The position numbers were made by a program, and so were the translations under genes. From Phycisphaerae bacterium (lineage in GTDB: Bacteria; Planctomycetota; Phycisphaerae; Sedimentisphaerales; Anaerobacaceae): a stretch of DNA of 39,362 nucleotides. Under the pieces are notes generated by a model, which was given only the letters and a program-made list of their open reading frames with translations, searched no databases and was not told where the DNA came from. Within the stretch, counting starts at the first letter, position 1. Each line of letters begins with the position of its first letter. The stretch spans positions 1-39,362 of the forward strand of contig JAUWAY010000023.1 in assembly GCA_030601845.1 (NCBI GenBank), given 5' to 3'. Positions 1-10,200 of this stretch are shown here, piece by piece.

Positions 1-1
1 C

Positions 2-2911
2 GGTGATTTGGACTGGGTTGTGATGAGAGCGCTGGAGAAGGACCGGACCCGCCGGTACGAGACAGCCAATGAGTTTGCAGGGGACATCGAGCGGCATCTC
101 GGCGATGAGCCGGTTTCGGCCGGTCCGCCGAGCGTGGGGTATCGACTGAATAAGTTCGTTCGGCGGAACCGTAGGTTTGTAACAGCGGCTGCAGCCGTGG
201 CGGCAGCGATAATTGTAGGCTTTGTCGGCATTACAGCGATGTACTTGCGGGCTGAAGCCCTGCGAATACAAGCTGACAAGGCTCGAAGTATTGCCGAAGC
301 CGCACGGACGTCAGAGGTCGAACAGCGGCAGATTGCAGAGCAGGAGGCGAAACGTGCGGAACAGGAGGCAAACCGGGCGAAGGAGGAAGCGGAAGCCCAT
401 CGCCGTACGCTGTACGTCACTCATTTCTCCTTGGCTAAGGAAGCATACAGTGAGGGCAATATACGCCGCGTTCGCGAGCTGTTAGAGTCGTGTTCGGCTG
501 ACCTTCGGGGATGGGAATGGTATCGCCTCCGGCATATCGCAGACCAGTCCCGTATGTCGCTCCGTGGGCATGAAGACTGGATCTGGTCAGTGGCGTTCAG
601 TCCAGACGGCAGCCGAATCGTCTCAGGTAGTAGGGACAAGACGATCAAGGTGTGGGATGCGGCCAGTGGGAAAGAACTTATGACCCTGCGCGGGCATGAT
701 GATTATGTCGGAGATGCTTCGTTCAGCCCGGACGGTAAGCACATCATCTCGGGCAGTTATGACAAAACGGTCAAGGTCTGGGACGCGGCAACAGGTGCTG
801 AAGTAATGACACTCAGCGAGCATGCTGAGGCTGTTAGTCGCGTTTCGTTCAGCCCTGACGGCAAGCGAATCGTCTCTAGCAGTGACGATAAAACTATCAA
901 GGTGTGGGACGCAGCTACGGGGGCTGAATTGATGACACTCCGTGGGCACGGTGACTGGGTCGGTTCGATAGCCTTCAGTCCGGATGGCAAGCGCATCATC
1001 TCAGGCAGTGGGGACAACACAATCAAGGTCTGGGATGCAACGACCGGTTTCGAATTAATGACTCTCCGCGGGCACGAGGGGGAGGTTTGGGAATTAGCAT
1101 TCAGCCCGGATGGCAGGCGGATCGTCTCATGCAGTCAGGACGAAACAGTCAGAATGTGGGACGCTGCAACCGGCACCGAATTGATGAACCTCCCCACGTA
1201 TAAAGAATGGCTGGCAGGCTTAACGTTCAGTCCGGATGGAAAGTACATCGCCTCAGGCGGTGGGGACAACACAATCAAGGTCTGGGACTCGTCAACCGGC
1301 GCCGAAGTGATGACCCTCTGTGGGCACGTTGGCTGGGTCGGTTCGATAGCCTTCAGTCCGGATGGCAAGCGCATCGCCTCGGGCAGTAAAGATAAAACTA
1401 TCAAGGTGTGGGACGCTGCAATTAGGGGGGATGTAGTGACACTCAGTGGGCACCGAGACAAGCGGGGAAATAACCACGTCCTTTCCATAGCATTCAGCCC
1501 GGACGGCAAGCGAATAGTCTCTGGTAGTTTGGACAGAACGGTAAAGCTGTGGGACGCAGCAACCGGGGCCGAACCGATGACTCTGCGTGGGCATCAAGGC
1601 ATGGTGTTATCCGCGGCTTTCAGCCCGGATGGCAAGCGGATCGTCTCGGGAAGTATGGACAACACGGTCAAGGTGTGGGATGCGGGAACCGGCACCGAAT
1701 TGATGACCCTTGTTGGGCATGGAGACGGAGTCAGCTCCGTTGCATTTAGCCCGGATGGCAGGCTCATCTCGGGTAGTTATGACAACACAATCAAGGTCTG
1801 GGACGCGGAAACGGGTGCTGAAGTGATGACCCTCCCCGGGCACGAAGACTGGGTATCCCATGTAGCTTTTAGTCCGGACGGCAAGCGAATCGTCTCGGGC
1901 AGTCACGATAAAACAATCAAAATCTGGGACGCAGCAACCGGTGCCGAACTGATGACTCTCCGCGGGCACGAAGGGGAGGTTTGGTCTGTTTTGTTCAGTC
2001 CGGACGGGGAGCGAATCGTCTCTGGTAGTTTGGATAAAACGGTTAAAGTGTGGGATGCGGCGAACGGCGCCGAACTGATGACCCTCCGTGCGGTTAGCTA
2101 TTGGCCCAACCCCATTGCATTTAGCCCGGACGGCAAGCGAATCATCTCTGGCGGTCTGGCTGGCACAGTCAAGGTCTGGGACTCGGCAACCGGCGCCGAA
2201 CTGATGACCCTCCGTGTGGTTGGCAATTGGCCCTCCTCGATAGCGTTCAGCCCGGACGGCAAAACGATTGCTGCGGGAATTTGGGACAACAGTATAAAAC
2301 TCTGGGAATCCACCACGCCTGCCGGTGGTTATGAGCTGAGGTGGAATGCTGAAGCCACGAGGAAAGTTGTGGATGAGCTATACGAAAAACTTGGCTTTTA
2401 CTCTGAAGTGATAGATAAACTGAAGGCTGATAAGACGCTTGCTGAGCCGGTACGTAAGGTTGCGTTGCAGATTGCCAATTATCGCCTTTGGGAGGACGCC
2501 AGAAAGCTCGAGGAACAAAGTTGGGAGGTGGTCAGGTCGCCTAGCGAGGAGATCGAGGCCTACCGTCTGGCGCTTGGCAAGGCCGACATGGCAAACCGTT
2601 TGGAACCAAATGACAGCATCATCCTCTTTAAGCTGGGCGTGGCTCAGTACCGTGTGGGGGCATTTCAGGATGCGCTGGACACACTAACAAGGGCCGAGAA
2701 AATGTGGGGAAATATAAATCAGGCCATTTTCGCCAAATACGCTTTTATTGTCAAGGCCATGGCCTCTCACAAACTTGGCCAATATGAGCACGCAGAGGTT
2801 GCTCTTGGCCGAGTGCGGGATTTGCGCAAGGATAAGCGATTTGCTGAAAACATGAAGGTACAAGCGTTTCTGGAAGAAGCGGAAAAACTCCTGTCTATCC
2901 GAAAAGAGTAA
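2..2911 (+). CDS. Ser/Thr protein kinase C-terminal part with 14 WD40 repeats (5' end outside window)
   Basis: The frame is open to the left edge, so the N-terminal kinase domain lies outside the window. What remains begins with the end of a kinase C-lobe ([19 protein letters not shown]), typical of planctomycete PknB-like kinases. One membrane segment follows (about residues 57-80 of the visible part), then an Ala/Glu/Arg-rich coiled coil (about 85-135). From about residue 180 to 780 there are 14 WD40 repeats of about 42 residues (GH...FSPDG..I.SGS.D.TIKVWD), enough for two seven-bladed propellers. The last about 150 residues look like TPR helices. The protein probably senses or scaffolds protein partners on one side of the membrane and signals by phosphorylation; the ligand is unknown. 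The repeats are similar at DNA level, with a period near 126 bp, which suggests recent internal duplication. Confidence 0.9.
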   Translation, partial: GDLDWVVMRALEKDRTRRYETANEFAGDIERHLGDEPVSAGPPSVGYRLNKFVRRNRRFVTAAAAVAAAIIVGFVGITAMYLRAEALRIQADKARSIAEAARTSEVEQRQIAEQEAKRAEQEANRAKEEAEAHRRTLYVTHFSLAKEAYSEGNIRRVRELLESCSADLRGWEWYRLRHIADQSRMSLRGHEDWIWSVAFSPDGSRIVSGSRDKTIKVWDAASGKELMTLRGHDDYVGDASFSPDGKHIISGSYDKTVKVWDAATGAEVMTLSEHAEAVSRVSFSPDGKRIVSSSDDKTIKVWDAATGAELMTLRGHGDWVGSIAFSPDGKRIISGSGDNTIKVWDATTGFELMTLRGHEGEVWELAFSPDGRRIVSCSQDETVRMWDAATGTELMNLPTYKEWLAGLTFSPDGKYIASGGGDNTIKVWDSSTGAEVMTLCGHVGWVGSIAFSPDGKRIASGSKDKTIKVWDAAIRGDVVTLSGHRDKRGNNHVLSIAFSPDGKRIVSGSLDRTVKLWDAATGAEPMTLRGHQGMVLSAAFSPDGKRIVSGSMDNTVKVWDAGTGTELMTLVGHGDGVSSVAFSPDGRLISGSYDNTIKVWDAETGAEVMTLPGHEDWVSHVAFSPDGKRIVSGSHDKTIKIWDAATGAELMTLRGHEGEVWSVLFSPDGERIVSGSLDKTVKVWDAANGAELMTLRAVSYWPNPIAFSPDGKRIISGGLAGTVKVWDSATGAELMTLRVVGNWPSSIAFSPDGKTIAAGIWDNSIKLWESTTPAGGYELRWNAEATRKVVDELYEKLGFYSEVIDKLKADKTLAEPVRKVALQIANYRLWEDARKLEEQSWEVVRSPSEEIEAYRLALGKADMANRLEPNDSIILFKLGVAQYRVGAFQDALDTLTRAEKMWGNINQAIFAKYAFIVKAMASHKLGQYEHAEVALGRVRDLRKDKRFAENMKVQAFLEEAEKLLSIRKE

Positions 2912-3048
2912 AGACCCATTGTCCTAGCGAACTCCCGGCCGAGCAAAAGACTGAAAGCAGGTAAATGAAGTTGCCCATCCTACGGCGCTTTTATATTATA
3001 GCATTGGGTGATAAACTACCAACCGGGATTTCCCAAATAAGTCGTCGC

Positions 3049-3099
3049 CTCGTGACTCGATACTCGATGCTGGATTCTCGATGCCAGATACGAGAATCT
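3049..3099. repeat. 7-bp-period tandem repeat (CTCGATG type)
   Basis: Seven consecutive heptads in the spacer downstream of the kinase read CTCGTGA, CTCGATA, CTCGATG, CTGGATT, CTCGATG, CCAGATA, CGAGAAT. The period is exactly 7 bp. No coding role is seen. Confidence 0.7.
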
Positions 3100-3126
3100 C
3101 AGGTAACGTCGCGGATCAGGCGTGAG

Positions 3127-4575
3127 CTATTGCGAGTCGCCTGCATCCGGCTTGTTGAGTGGTTTATTGTTCCGCACACACCGAACATAGTTATAGATGC
3201 GGACCTGGTCTCTCTGTGGTCCGAGGCCATTGCGCCAGTGAGAAGGATTCCCAGACTTTGGGTCACTCCGCACAGCACCTGCACCATGTGCATTCATGAG
3301 CTTGCCCCTCCATTTCTCTGCTGAAAGGCCTTGCCCGAAGCACACGTAATAACCGAAGTGGTTCTCGATGTGGGTGGTGCTCGTCCAGAACCATGATTCT
3401 TCGGTTGTCAGCTCAAAGATTGGCTCGATGGCTGCACTACGAGCTTTAGCGGAGTGGGCATCGGGCGCGCGGCTGTAGTCCACGATGCTCTGCAGTTCTT
3501 TGACGTTTGGCAGGCGCCAGTCATCGTAACCCGCATATTTCAGGTCCTCGGCATATTTGAGCGACTCTTTCCAGTTCATGGTCCTTCTGCTGTCGGCCTT
3601 CATCCACATCAGTCCGGTGGCGCGGTCAGTGATTGTATCGTTGTCGTTGTCAACAAAATCGTTCTCTCCGTAGGTCCGGCCTCGAACGCAGCGGACATAT
3701 TGGCGACCTGCGCCGCGCCCGGCAATAGGATAACTTTTGATGCGGCCGTCGGCAAAGTTGAACCCGAAGGCGCTCCTGTCGCCCCGCATCGTGGTCCCGA
3801 CATAGCGATTGCTGGATCTGTACTGTGCATCGATAATACGCCATCCTTCCGCAATGTTCGGGTACTCGAAATCGAAATAGTTGGTGTTGATATAAGGTGT
3901 TTTTGTTCTGATGTTTCCCCTAAAATCAGCAATTGAAAAGAGCTCCTTTATTGTCGGCAACCGCCAGTCAACATACCCCGCCAGTGTCAGGGATTTGGCA
4001 TAAGCCTCCGCTTCGGCCATAGTCCTTTTTACAAAATCAGGTTTCTTCTGCCACATCAAACCCGTATTCAGGTCCGTAACCGTGCCGTCACCGTTATTCC
4101 GGTAGGCAAACTGCGCTCCCTGGTAGTGAGCATCCTGCCCATAGAAATCTTCCCCTTTCTTTGGACATGCGAGTTCTTGTTTATCGTGATAAGTTCTGTT
4201 TTGCCCGGTATCGACGATATTACTGACAGTGGGTTCGGGATTCTTGCAAATTGATGCGACATTTGACAAGGTGACTCTCTGTTTTTCGGAGTCTCGTTGG
4301 AAATTATCAGGCTTGTGTCTCTCGTGTGGTTCATCCGGCACACAAACCAGTATCCCATTGATTCTTCTGCAGGTACCTCGGATAGTTTTTCCCACCGGTG
4401 TTCTAAATTCGCAAGAATCCCCCTCTTTTTTGCCAATACACGCATCAATTGCCTCCTTCGGTGGCCGGGGGGGAGGTCTGCGGTGCCTGTCTTGCTGCGC
4501 GACAAGTTCTGAAGAAGTCAGCATTACAAGTATCAGAAGCAGAACCGATGAGCTTATAACCACCCCTTTTCTCAC
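3127..4575 (-). CDS. Secreted protein with two DUF1566 (Lcl C-terminal) domains
   Basis: I chose the GTG at 4575, which has AAGGAG seven bases upstream. The frame stays open for 20 more codons upstream but without a ribosome site. The product is about 482 aa. The N-terminus (VRKGVVISSSVLLLILVMLT...LVAQQ) is a Sec signal peptide, followed by a Pro/Arg-rich linker and a small Cys-containing region. Two tandem DUF1566 units follow, each with the hallmark pattern D..TGLMW, then Y....AGY.DWRLP..KEL.S, then a final YVRCVRG/YVRCVRN. The family occurs in secreted or cell-surface proteins of many bacteria with a C-type-lectin-like fold. The molecular role is not known, and carbohydrate or protein binding is only a guess. 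It is divergent to both neighbours and has its own transcription unit. Confidence 0.85.
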   Translation of the reverse strand: MRKGVVISSSVLLLILVMLTSSELVAQQDRHRRPPPRPPKEAIDACIGKKEGDSCEFRTPVGKTIRGTCRRINGILVCVPDEPHERHKPDNFQRDSEKQRVTLSNVASICKNPEPTVSNIVDTGQNRTYHDKQELACPKKGEDFYGQDAHYQGAQFAYRNNGDGTVTDLNTGLMWQKKPDFVKRTMAEAEAYAKSLTLAGYVDWRLPTIKELFSIADFRGNIRTKTPYINTNYFDFEYPNIAEGWRIIDAQYRSSNRYVGTTMRGDRSAFGFNFADGRIKSYPIAGRGAGRQYVRCVRGRTYGENDFVDNDNDTITDRATGLMWMKADSRRTMNWKESLKYAEDLKYAGYDDWRLPNVKELQSIVDYSRAPDAHSAKARSAAIEPIFELTTEESWFWTSTTHIENHFGYYVCFGQGLSAEKWRGKLMNAHGAGAVRSDPKSGNPSHWRNGLGPQRDQVRIYNYVRCVRNNKPLNKPDAGDSQ

Positions 4576-4650
4576 TTTGAATCTCCTTTTGCACCCAGCT
4601 ATTGTTATATTGTTTCCGTGTGACGAAAAGCTCAAGGGCCCTCACTGCTT

Positions 4651-4669
4651 CGTTTTGCGAAGCAAAACG
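4651..4669. repeat. Perfect 8-bp inverted repeat
   Basis: CGTTTTGC and GCAAAACG are separated by GAA. They lie just upstream of the DUF1566 gene. This could be an operator or a hairpin in its leader; no T-run follows on either strand. Confidence 0.5.
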
Positions 4670-4700
4670 ATGAGGATCCATGTGCAGCCGCTGGTTTTTT

Positions 4701-4748
4701 TCGTATATCGTGAATAGTACAGCGTTTAGCGGGTAGCGTATAGATTAG
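4701..4748. repeat. 7-bp-period tandem repeat (AGCGTAT type)
   Basis: Heptads TCGTATA, TCGTGAA, then after a 6-bp step AGCGTTT, AGCGGGT, AGCGTAT, AGATTAG. They sit between the divergent DUF1566 and yjbQ-like genes. Confidence 0.6.
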
Positions 4749-4806
4749 TTATGAATCGCATACGCTACGCCTTGTTACAATTCTAACAGTAATCTTATGG
4801 TTTTGT

Positions 4807-4838
4807 CAAGTTTTTGCCACTAAGACACTAAGACACCA
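4807..4838. repeat. CACTAAGA direct repeat
   Basis: CACTAAGA is repeated directly with an 8-bp period, followed by CACC, in the spacer before the YjbQ-family gene. It looks like another low-copy intergenic repeat; the boundaries are approximate. Confidence 0.35.
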
Positions 4839-4915
4839 ATATTTATTGTTTTTTAACCACGGATACCCCCCTGCGCCAATGGTTAATTTTAGAGCGGCTT
4901 GCACAGAGGAGAATC

Positions 4916-5353
4916 TTGCCTTATCATACCTTTATGGTCAAAACGGAAAAGATAAAGGTCAAAACGAAGGGCAATTGCGATATTGTTAATATTACCGAGC
5001 AGGTCATCTCGGTTGTGGCGCAATCAGGCATTGGCGAGGGAACCGTTACTGTTTTCAATGTTGGCTCAACGGCGGGGATTACAACTACCGAATACGAGCC
5101 GGGGCTGGTCAATTACGATATACGAGCGGCCTTTGAGAAAATTGCACCGAGAGAGGCGCGGTACGAGCACGAGGAGACCTGGCACGACGACAACGGCCAT
5201 TCTCACGTGCAGGCTGCCGTTCTGGGGCCTTCTTTGAGCGTTCCTGTTGTTGACGGACGGCTTACCTTAGGGACGTGGCAGCAAATCATCTTAGTTGATT
5301 TTGATACCAGGCCGAGAACAAGGACGGTCATTTGCCAGATGATTGGAGAGTAA
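4916..5353 (+). CDS. yjbQ: YjbQ/UPF0047 family protein (secondary thiamine-phosphate synthase type)
   Basis: The product is 145 aa and matches the YjbQ family along its whole length. Visible hallmarks are GSTAGITTTEYEPG, WHDDNGHSHVQAA, LGPSLSVPVVDG and LGTWQQIILVDFDTRPR. The conserved His/Asp/Glu residues form the family's anion and metal pocket. E. coli YjbQ has weak thiamine-phosphate synthase activity, but the physiological role of the family is uncertain. I chose the TTG at 4916 because AGGAG stands four bases upstream. An ATG at 4934 has no ribosome site but would give a length closer to most relatives. It stands alone, followed by a repeat-bearing spacer. Confidence 0.88.
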   Translation: MPYHTFMVKTEKIKVKTKGNCDIVNITEQVISVVAQSGIGEGTVTVFNVGSTAGITTTEYEPGLVNYDIRAAFEKIAPREARYEHEETWHDDNGHSHVQAAVLGPSLSVPVVDGRLTLGTWQQIILVDFDTRPRTRTVICQMIGE

Positions 5354-5356
5354 ATG

Positions 5357-5391
5357 ATTGACTATTGACTATTGATTATTTACTATTGAGG
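5357..5391. repeat. 7-bp-period tandem repeat (ATTGACT type)
   Basis: Five heptads: ATTGACT, ATTGACT, ATTGATT, ATTTACT, ATTGAGG. They start right after the stop codon of the YjbQ-family gene. The same unit recurs at 22516 and 34648. Confidence 0.75.
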
Positions 5392-5455
5392 AAATAGACA
5401 TTTGAAAACATTTAATCGGTAAATAGTAGCTGGGTTTATTAGTAGGTGTCTGTCG

Positions 5456-7054
5456 ATGGCTATTTGCTACAGGAAAGCGGTTTGTGTAATAAGCATAGTG
5501 CTTGTCTGTTTTTTTATAGTCGGCTGCGGGGAGCCGGCCAGGACAACAATTGCAGGCGAGGTAGATTTAGGCACCACCATAGACTCGCTGGCTGAGGTGT
5601 TCTTACTTGACGCAATCGGCGTTGAAGGATACGGGCTGGTGGGCGGCCTTAACGGGACGGGCTCGGTGCAATGTCCGCCGCAGATCAGGGCATATCTTGA
5701 GCAATATATCCTGAAGCACTTGCCGCAGCATAAAGTGCCCATTGAAAAACTTATCAGCAGTCGCGATACGGCTGTAGTTCGGGTGTACGGTATAATGCCG
5801 GCAGCACCTTCGAGGAAGCAGCGCTTTGATGTAAGGGTGGAGGCCATCTCTGGTGCACCGATGAGGTCTCTGGAAGGCGGTCAACTGTATGGTGCCGACC
5901 TTAAAGCAGCGGGCTTCGGTATGGCCAGAACAAAAATTCTGGCTATGGCGGAAGGGCCTGTGTTCATAGATACAGTTGGCACTTCGGAACCGGATAAAAA
6001 AGCCGGATATGTTCTTGCCGGCGGGACTGTTGTCGGTGATTACAAGATGCGGCTGGCGTTTCGCCAACCGGATTACCGAATCACAAGCCAGATTCGCAAC
6101 AGATTAAATGAACGTTTTGGCGGTGACACAGCCAAGGCGGTTTCGCCGAGCCAGATTGTATTGAATGTGCCCGCCGAATACGGAGAACGGAAACAGCGGT
6201 TCGTCTTGTTAATCAAGGCGACCTACCTGGAGCAGAATCCACAAATTACCGACGAAAGAATAAGGACACTTGTCAGAAGGCTGGCTGGTTCGGAAGAAAA
6301 GTCCACAGCTGAAATTTCTCTGGAGGCCATAGGCGAAGAGTCTCTGGGCGGATTAGCCGTCCTGCTGAGTTCGTCCGATGAGGAGGTTCGTCTGCGGGCG
6401 GCCAGATGTATGCTTAATCTGGGCAGCGACCGTGGTTTGGGTGCCCTTCGGCGAATAGCAATGAATAAAGGTTCAGCGTATCGGTTCGAAGCATTAGAGG
6501 CGATTACCGCGGCGGCAAGCCGGAATGACGCTGCTGTGATATTGCGAAGACTGCTACAGGACGAAGATTATGACATCAGTTTAGCTGCGTACGAAGCTCT
6601 GAGAAAATTGGACGATATCGCAATAACACAAAGATTTGTTGGGCGTAATTTTTATTTAGAGCAAATCGCCCAGGCCGAGCACAAGGCGATTTTTGTTTCA
6701 CGCAGCGGTCAGCCGCGCATCGTGTTATTCGGTGCGCCGATATACTGTCGGGGCAATATTTTTGTGCAGTCAGCCGACGGCAATATTACGATAAACGCTC
6801 CGTTCGGCCAAAAATATGTTTCGATAATACGCAAACACCCTACCCGGCCCGATGTGGTAGTGCAGTTGAAAAGCTCTTATGAACTTGGTGATATTATTCA
6901 AACGCTGTGCGAGGAACCGCTCAGAAAAAGTACCCCGGAGCATCTCGGATTAGGCGTTTCGTATGCTGAGGCGATTGCGCTTTTGAAGCAGATGTGCGAC
7001 AAAGGTGCTGTAGAAGCGGAGTTTCGAGCCGGGCCCCTCCCCAAAATCAGCTAA
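5456..7054 (+). CDS. FlgI-like (flagellar P-ring-like) lipoprotein with HEAT-like repeats
   Basis: The product is 532 aa. A lipobox (FFIVGC, Cys24) follows a hydrophobic signal, so the protein is predicted to be lipidated. Residues about 40-275 resemble FlgI, the flagellar P-ring protein: VEGYGLVGGLNGTG, FDVRVEA..GA, SLEGGQLYGADL, and GYVLAGGTV. Residues about 285-390 look like HEAT-type helices (ISLEAIGEESLGGLAVLL..., EEVRLRAARCMLNLG). A C-terminal section (about 410-520) has the P-ring-like ending ALLKQMCDKGAV. Genuine FlgI is about 365 aa, is not a lipoprotein, and sits beside flgH/flgJ; no flagellar gene is present here. It is therefore probably an envelope ring or scaffold protein of unknown role. 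The start is ATG with a weak upstream site. Confidence 0.78.
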   Translation: MAICYRKAVCVISIVLVCFFIVGCGEPARTTIAGEVDLGTTIDSLAEVFLLDAIGVEGYGLVGGLNGTGSVQCPPQIRAYLEQYILKHLPQHKVPIEKLISSRDTAVVRVYGIMPAAPSRKQRFDVRVEAISGAPMRSLEGGQLYGADLKAAGFGMARTKILAMAEGPVFIDTVGTSEPDKKAGYVLAGGTVVGDYKMRLAFRQPDYRITSQIRNRLNERFGGDTAKAVSPSQIVLNVPAEYGERKQRFVLLIKATYLEQNPQITDERIRTLVRRLAGSEEKSTAEISLEAIGEESLGGLAVLLSSSDEEVRLRAARCMLNLGSDRGLGALRRIAMNKGSAYRFEALEAITAAASRNDAAVILRRLLQDEDYDISLAAYEALRKLDDIAITQRFVGRNFYLEQIAQAEHKAIFVSRSGQPRIVLFGAPIYCRGNIFVQSADGNITINAPFGQKYVSIIRKHPTRPDVVVQLKSSYELGDIIQTLCEEPLRKSTPEHLGLGVSYAEAIALLKQMCDKGAVEAEFRAGPLPKIS

Positions 7055-7092
7055 TTATCAAGAGAAAACAGACCGTCGGCCGATAATAATAT

Positions 7093-7120
7093 CGTATTGC
7101 GTAATACGTATAACGTCGCC
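7093..7120. repeat. 7-bp-period tandem repeat (CGTATTG type)
   Basis: CGTATTG, CGTAATA, CGTATAA, CGTCGCC lie in the spacer between the FlgI-like gene and smc. Confidence 0.5.
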
Positions 7121-7177
7121 GTGCACGTCTTCGTCCTAAAGGGACTACGCCGAGGTAAACCGGCGACGGCTAAACAA

Positions 7178-7226
7178 CCCCCAAGGTAAACTTGGGGGCT
7201 AAATATATTCCTGCTTGCGCAGGAAT
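7178..7226. repeat. Two consecutive hairpins before smc (REP-like)
   Basis: First hairpin: CCCCCAAG (7178-7185) pairs with CTTGGGGG (7191-7198) around GTAAA. Second hairpin: ATTCCTGC (7207-7214) pairs with GCAGGAAT (7219-7226) around TTGC. The second resembles the dispersed ATTCCTGC..GCAGGAAT type of repetitive extragenic palindrome seen in other bacteria. No T-tract follows, so they are poor terminators. They lie 20 bp upstream of the smc start and would be in its leader. Confidence 0.65.
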
Positions 7227-7245
7227 GACATCGGTGGGATAAAAG

Positions 7246-10200
7246 ATGAGACTTGAAAAAATCGTTCTTGATGGATTCAAGAGTTTTGCCGACAAAACGG
7301 AATTTGCTTTCGATTCGCCTATAACCGCTATTGTCGGACCCAACGGCTGCGGCAAGAGCAATATCGTTGATGCGGTAAAGTGGGTGCTCGGGGAACAACG
7401 GGTCAAGAGCCTGCGAAGCTGGCAAATGGCTGATGTGATATTTAGCGGAAGCAGCAGCAGAAAGGCACTTGGTTCGGCTGAGGTGAGCTTATTAATATCC
7501 AATCCCAATGGAAGCGGGACGGGACGGCTGCCCATTGAAGCCGACGATGTGCAAATATCCCGGCGAATATACAAGAGCGGGGAGAGTGAATACCGGATAA
7601 ACAACAAAATCTGCCGGCTAAAAGATATTCGCGAACTGTTTATGGACACGGGTGTAGGTGCCAGGGCCTACTCGATTATCGAGCAGGGACAGATTGAGCA
7701 ACTATTAAACGCGTCCAAAACCGACAGGAGAGCGATATTTGAAGAAGCGGCCGGCATAAGCAAATATAAAGCTCACAAAGAAGAGGCACTTCGCAAGCTA
7801 CAGCGCACGGAACAAAACCTACTGCGGCTTGCAGACATTCTTGGCGAGGTTCGAAAGCAGCTTCGAAGCGTGAAACTTCAGGCGGGCAAGGCGAGAAACT
7901 ACCTGCAATACAACCAAAGACTCAAGGAGCTTCAGGTCAATTATTCGTTAGCAGAATATCATAAAATAAGTACGAAAAGCGCGGAGAAAAAGGCCGGCCT
8001 TGAGCAGCTTGAAGAGCAGTTTGCCGGTATTGCGGCGGAGGTGGCAAAAAATGATGCTTCATTGAGCGAATTAGGACAGACAATATACGAAGCGGAGAAC
8101 AAACTAAACCACATGGGAAACGCCCTTGTTGCTGTCCAGAGCAAAATCGAGCAGCAGCTTCAACGGATTGAATTTTTGCGGGCGCGAATTACGGAGCTGG
8201 AGCAGAGGAAGGAAGGTGCGTGCCAGAGAATCGAGAAATTGGAGGGACAGAAAGAAAAGTTCACAGCGGATTTGGCGCAATATGAAGGCGAGCAACAAAG
8301 GTGTGAAAAGATGCTCGAAGATAAAAGCCGGCGTGCTTCGCAAATCCAGGAAGTTATCCAGCAAATAGACCGCGAGTGCGCCTCGCTCGAAGCGGATTTG
8401 GAAGATGAGAAGTCTGGCATTATCGATATAGTCAGAAGGACGGCGCAACTTCATAACGAGATACATAGCATTTCGGTTTTTCGCAACAATTTAGCCAGCC
8501 AGAAGGACCGGCTGGCCGGGCGGGCAGAAACCGCCCGCGCAGAACTTGAGAAACTCTTTGCAGAAAAGGCACAACACCAGGCCCGCCTGAGCGATATCGA
8601 AAAGGTGCTGGACGAATTGACACAGAATCTGGATTCCAAACGTAAAAAAGCGGAAGAAATCAACGATTCTCTGGCAGTGGACAATAAGCGATTGGCCCAC
8701 AGCAAAGAGGTGCGAAGCGCTCTGGATAGCGAGCTGGGGATATTAACAGATATGGAGGCGAGATGCGAGGGGCTTAATTCGGCTGTCAAAACCATTCTGC
8801 AAAGTCGCTCTGCCGAAGACAGCAAATTCGATTACGTGGAAGGGGTTCTGGCAGATATAGTTTCAGCCGACGTCGAATATGTAAACGCTGTTGAGGCCTC
8901 GCTTGAGGGCAAGACCGATGCTCTGGTAGTCAGAAGCAGCGGTCGGCTGATGGCCGAGAAAGAAACAATTGAGAAGCTCCAGGGCAGAGTGAATTTTATA
9001 TGCGCCGACGAGGCCAGGCCCTTTGTGGACAGAGAAGATTTGTCAAAGTTTGCTTGTGTGAAGGGCCGGCTTGTTGAATTTGTAAGAACCGACAACAAAT
9101 ACGCACCATTAGTCTGGCGACTGCTCGGCAAAACAGTGGTCGTTGACTCGATTGATGCGGCGGTTGAGCTGGCTAAAACAATAGCGGATGACTATCAATT
9201 TGTTACTTTAAAAGGCGAATTCCTGGGTGCGGGTGGGGTGATAAAACTCGGGCCTTTGGGTAAAACAACCGGCCTGATATCGCGAAAGAGCCGACTGCGC
9301 CAATTGCAGGAGACCATCGGCAATATTACAGATGAGATTGGCACGCTGCAAAAGCAGCTCGACAGATATGAACAGCAGCGCGAACATCTGGCTAAATTGT
9401 GTCAAGACCTGCGGACAGCCGTTTATGAAGCGAATACAGAGAAGATGCAGGTAAATTCAAAGCTGGTTATTATCGGGCAAAATATAAAACGACTGAGGGC
9501 CGAGCAGCCATTGATGTCCAGCGAGATTGACCTGCTGGCCGAACAGATTTCTCAATCGGTGCAGAAAGAATACGATTCGAAACAGAAACTGCAGGAATTA
9601 GAGGTGGTAAACAGCCAGCGGTCGGCACATATAAAGCAGCTCCGGATAAAACACGCTGAGCAAAAAGCTCAGCAGCAGGGGCGCAGAGACGAGCTTACCG
9701 ATTTGAAGGTGTCCCTGGGCCAGATTACGGAGCATCGGCAGGCGCTGAAACAAACAATCGCGAGTCTGCAAAGCCAGATGCAGGAAAACCGGTCGGCAAT
9801 GGAGTCGACGCGAAAAGAAATACAAAGCTGCGGCGAGCAACTGACGAAAGCCCAAAGCGATATACTTAACTGTGAAGCGGTGGTATCGGAGCTGTTTGTC
9901 GAAAAAGAAAGAAGTGAGCAGAGCAGCAGCATACTGGCTGAGAAAATCGAAAGGATGCTTGAAGAACAAAAGCACATAGAACAGCTCATCCGTCAAAGAA
10001 GAGCTGAACAAGGCGAGGTTGAGCAGAAAATAAATGAGCTCAAAATAGAATTAAGCCAATTGGAGGTAAAACAACAGGGGCTGGTTGAGAGAGTGCAGGA
10101 GGAGCTTCAGATTGATTTGGTCCGGTCCTACGAAGATTACAAAGACCAGGAGGTGGACTGGGACGTGGTCCGCGAGGAAATAACCGAGCTTCGGGGCAAA

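Noticed and set aside
421-2316. Several minus-strand open frames across the WD40 region
   Set aside because: They are mirror images of the repeated WD40 codons with no independent signals.
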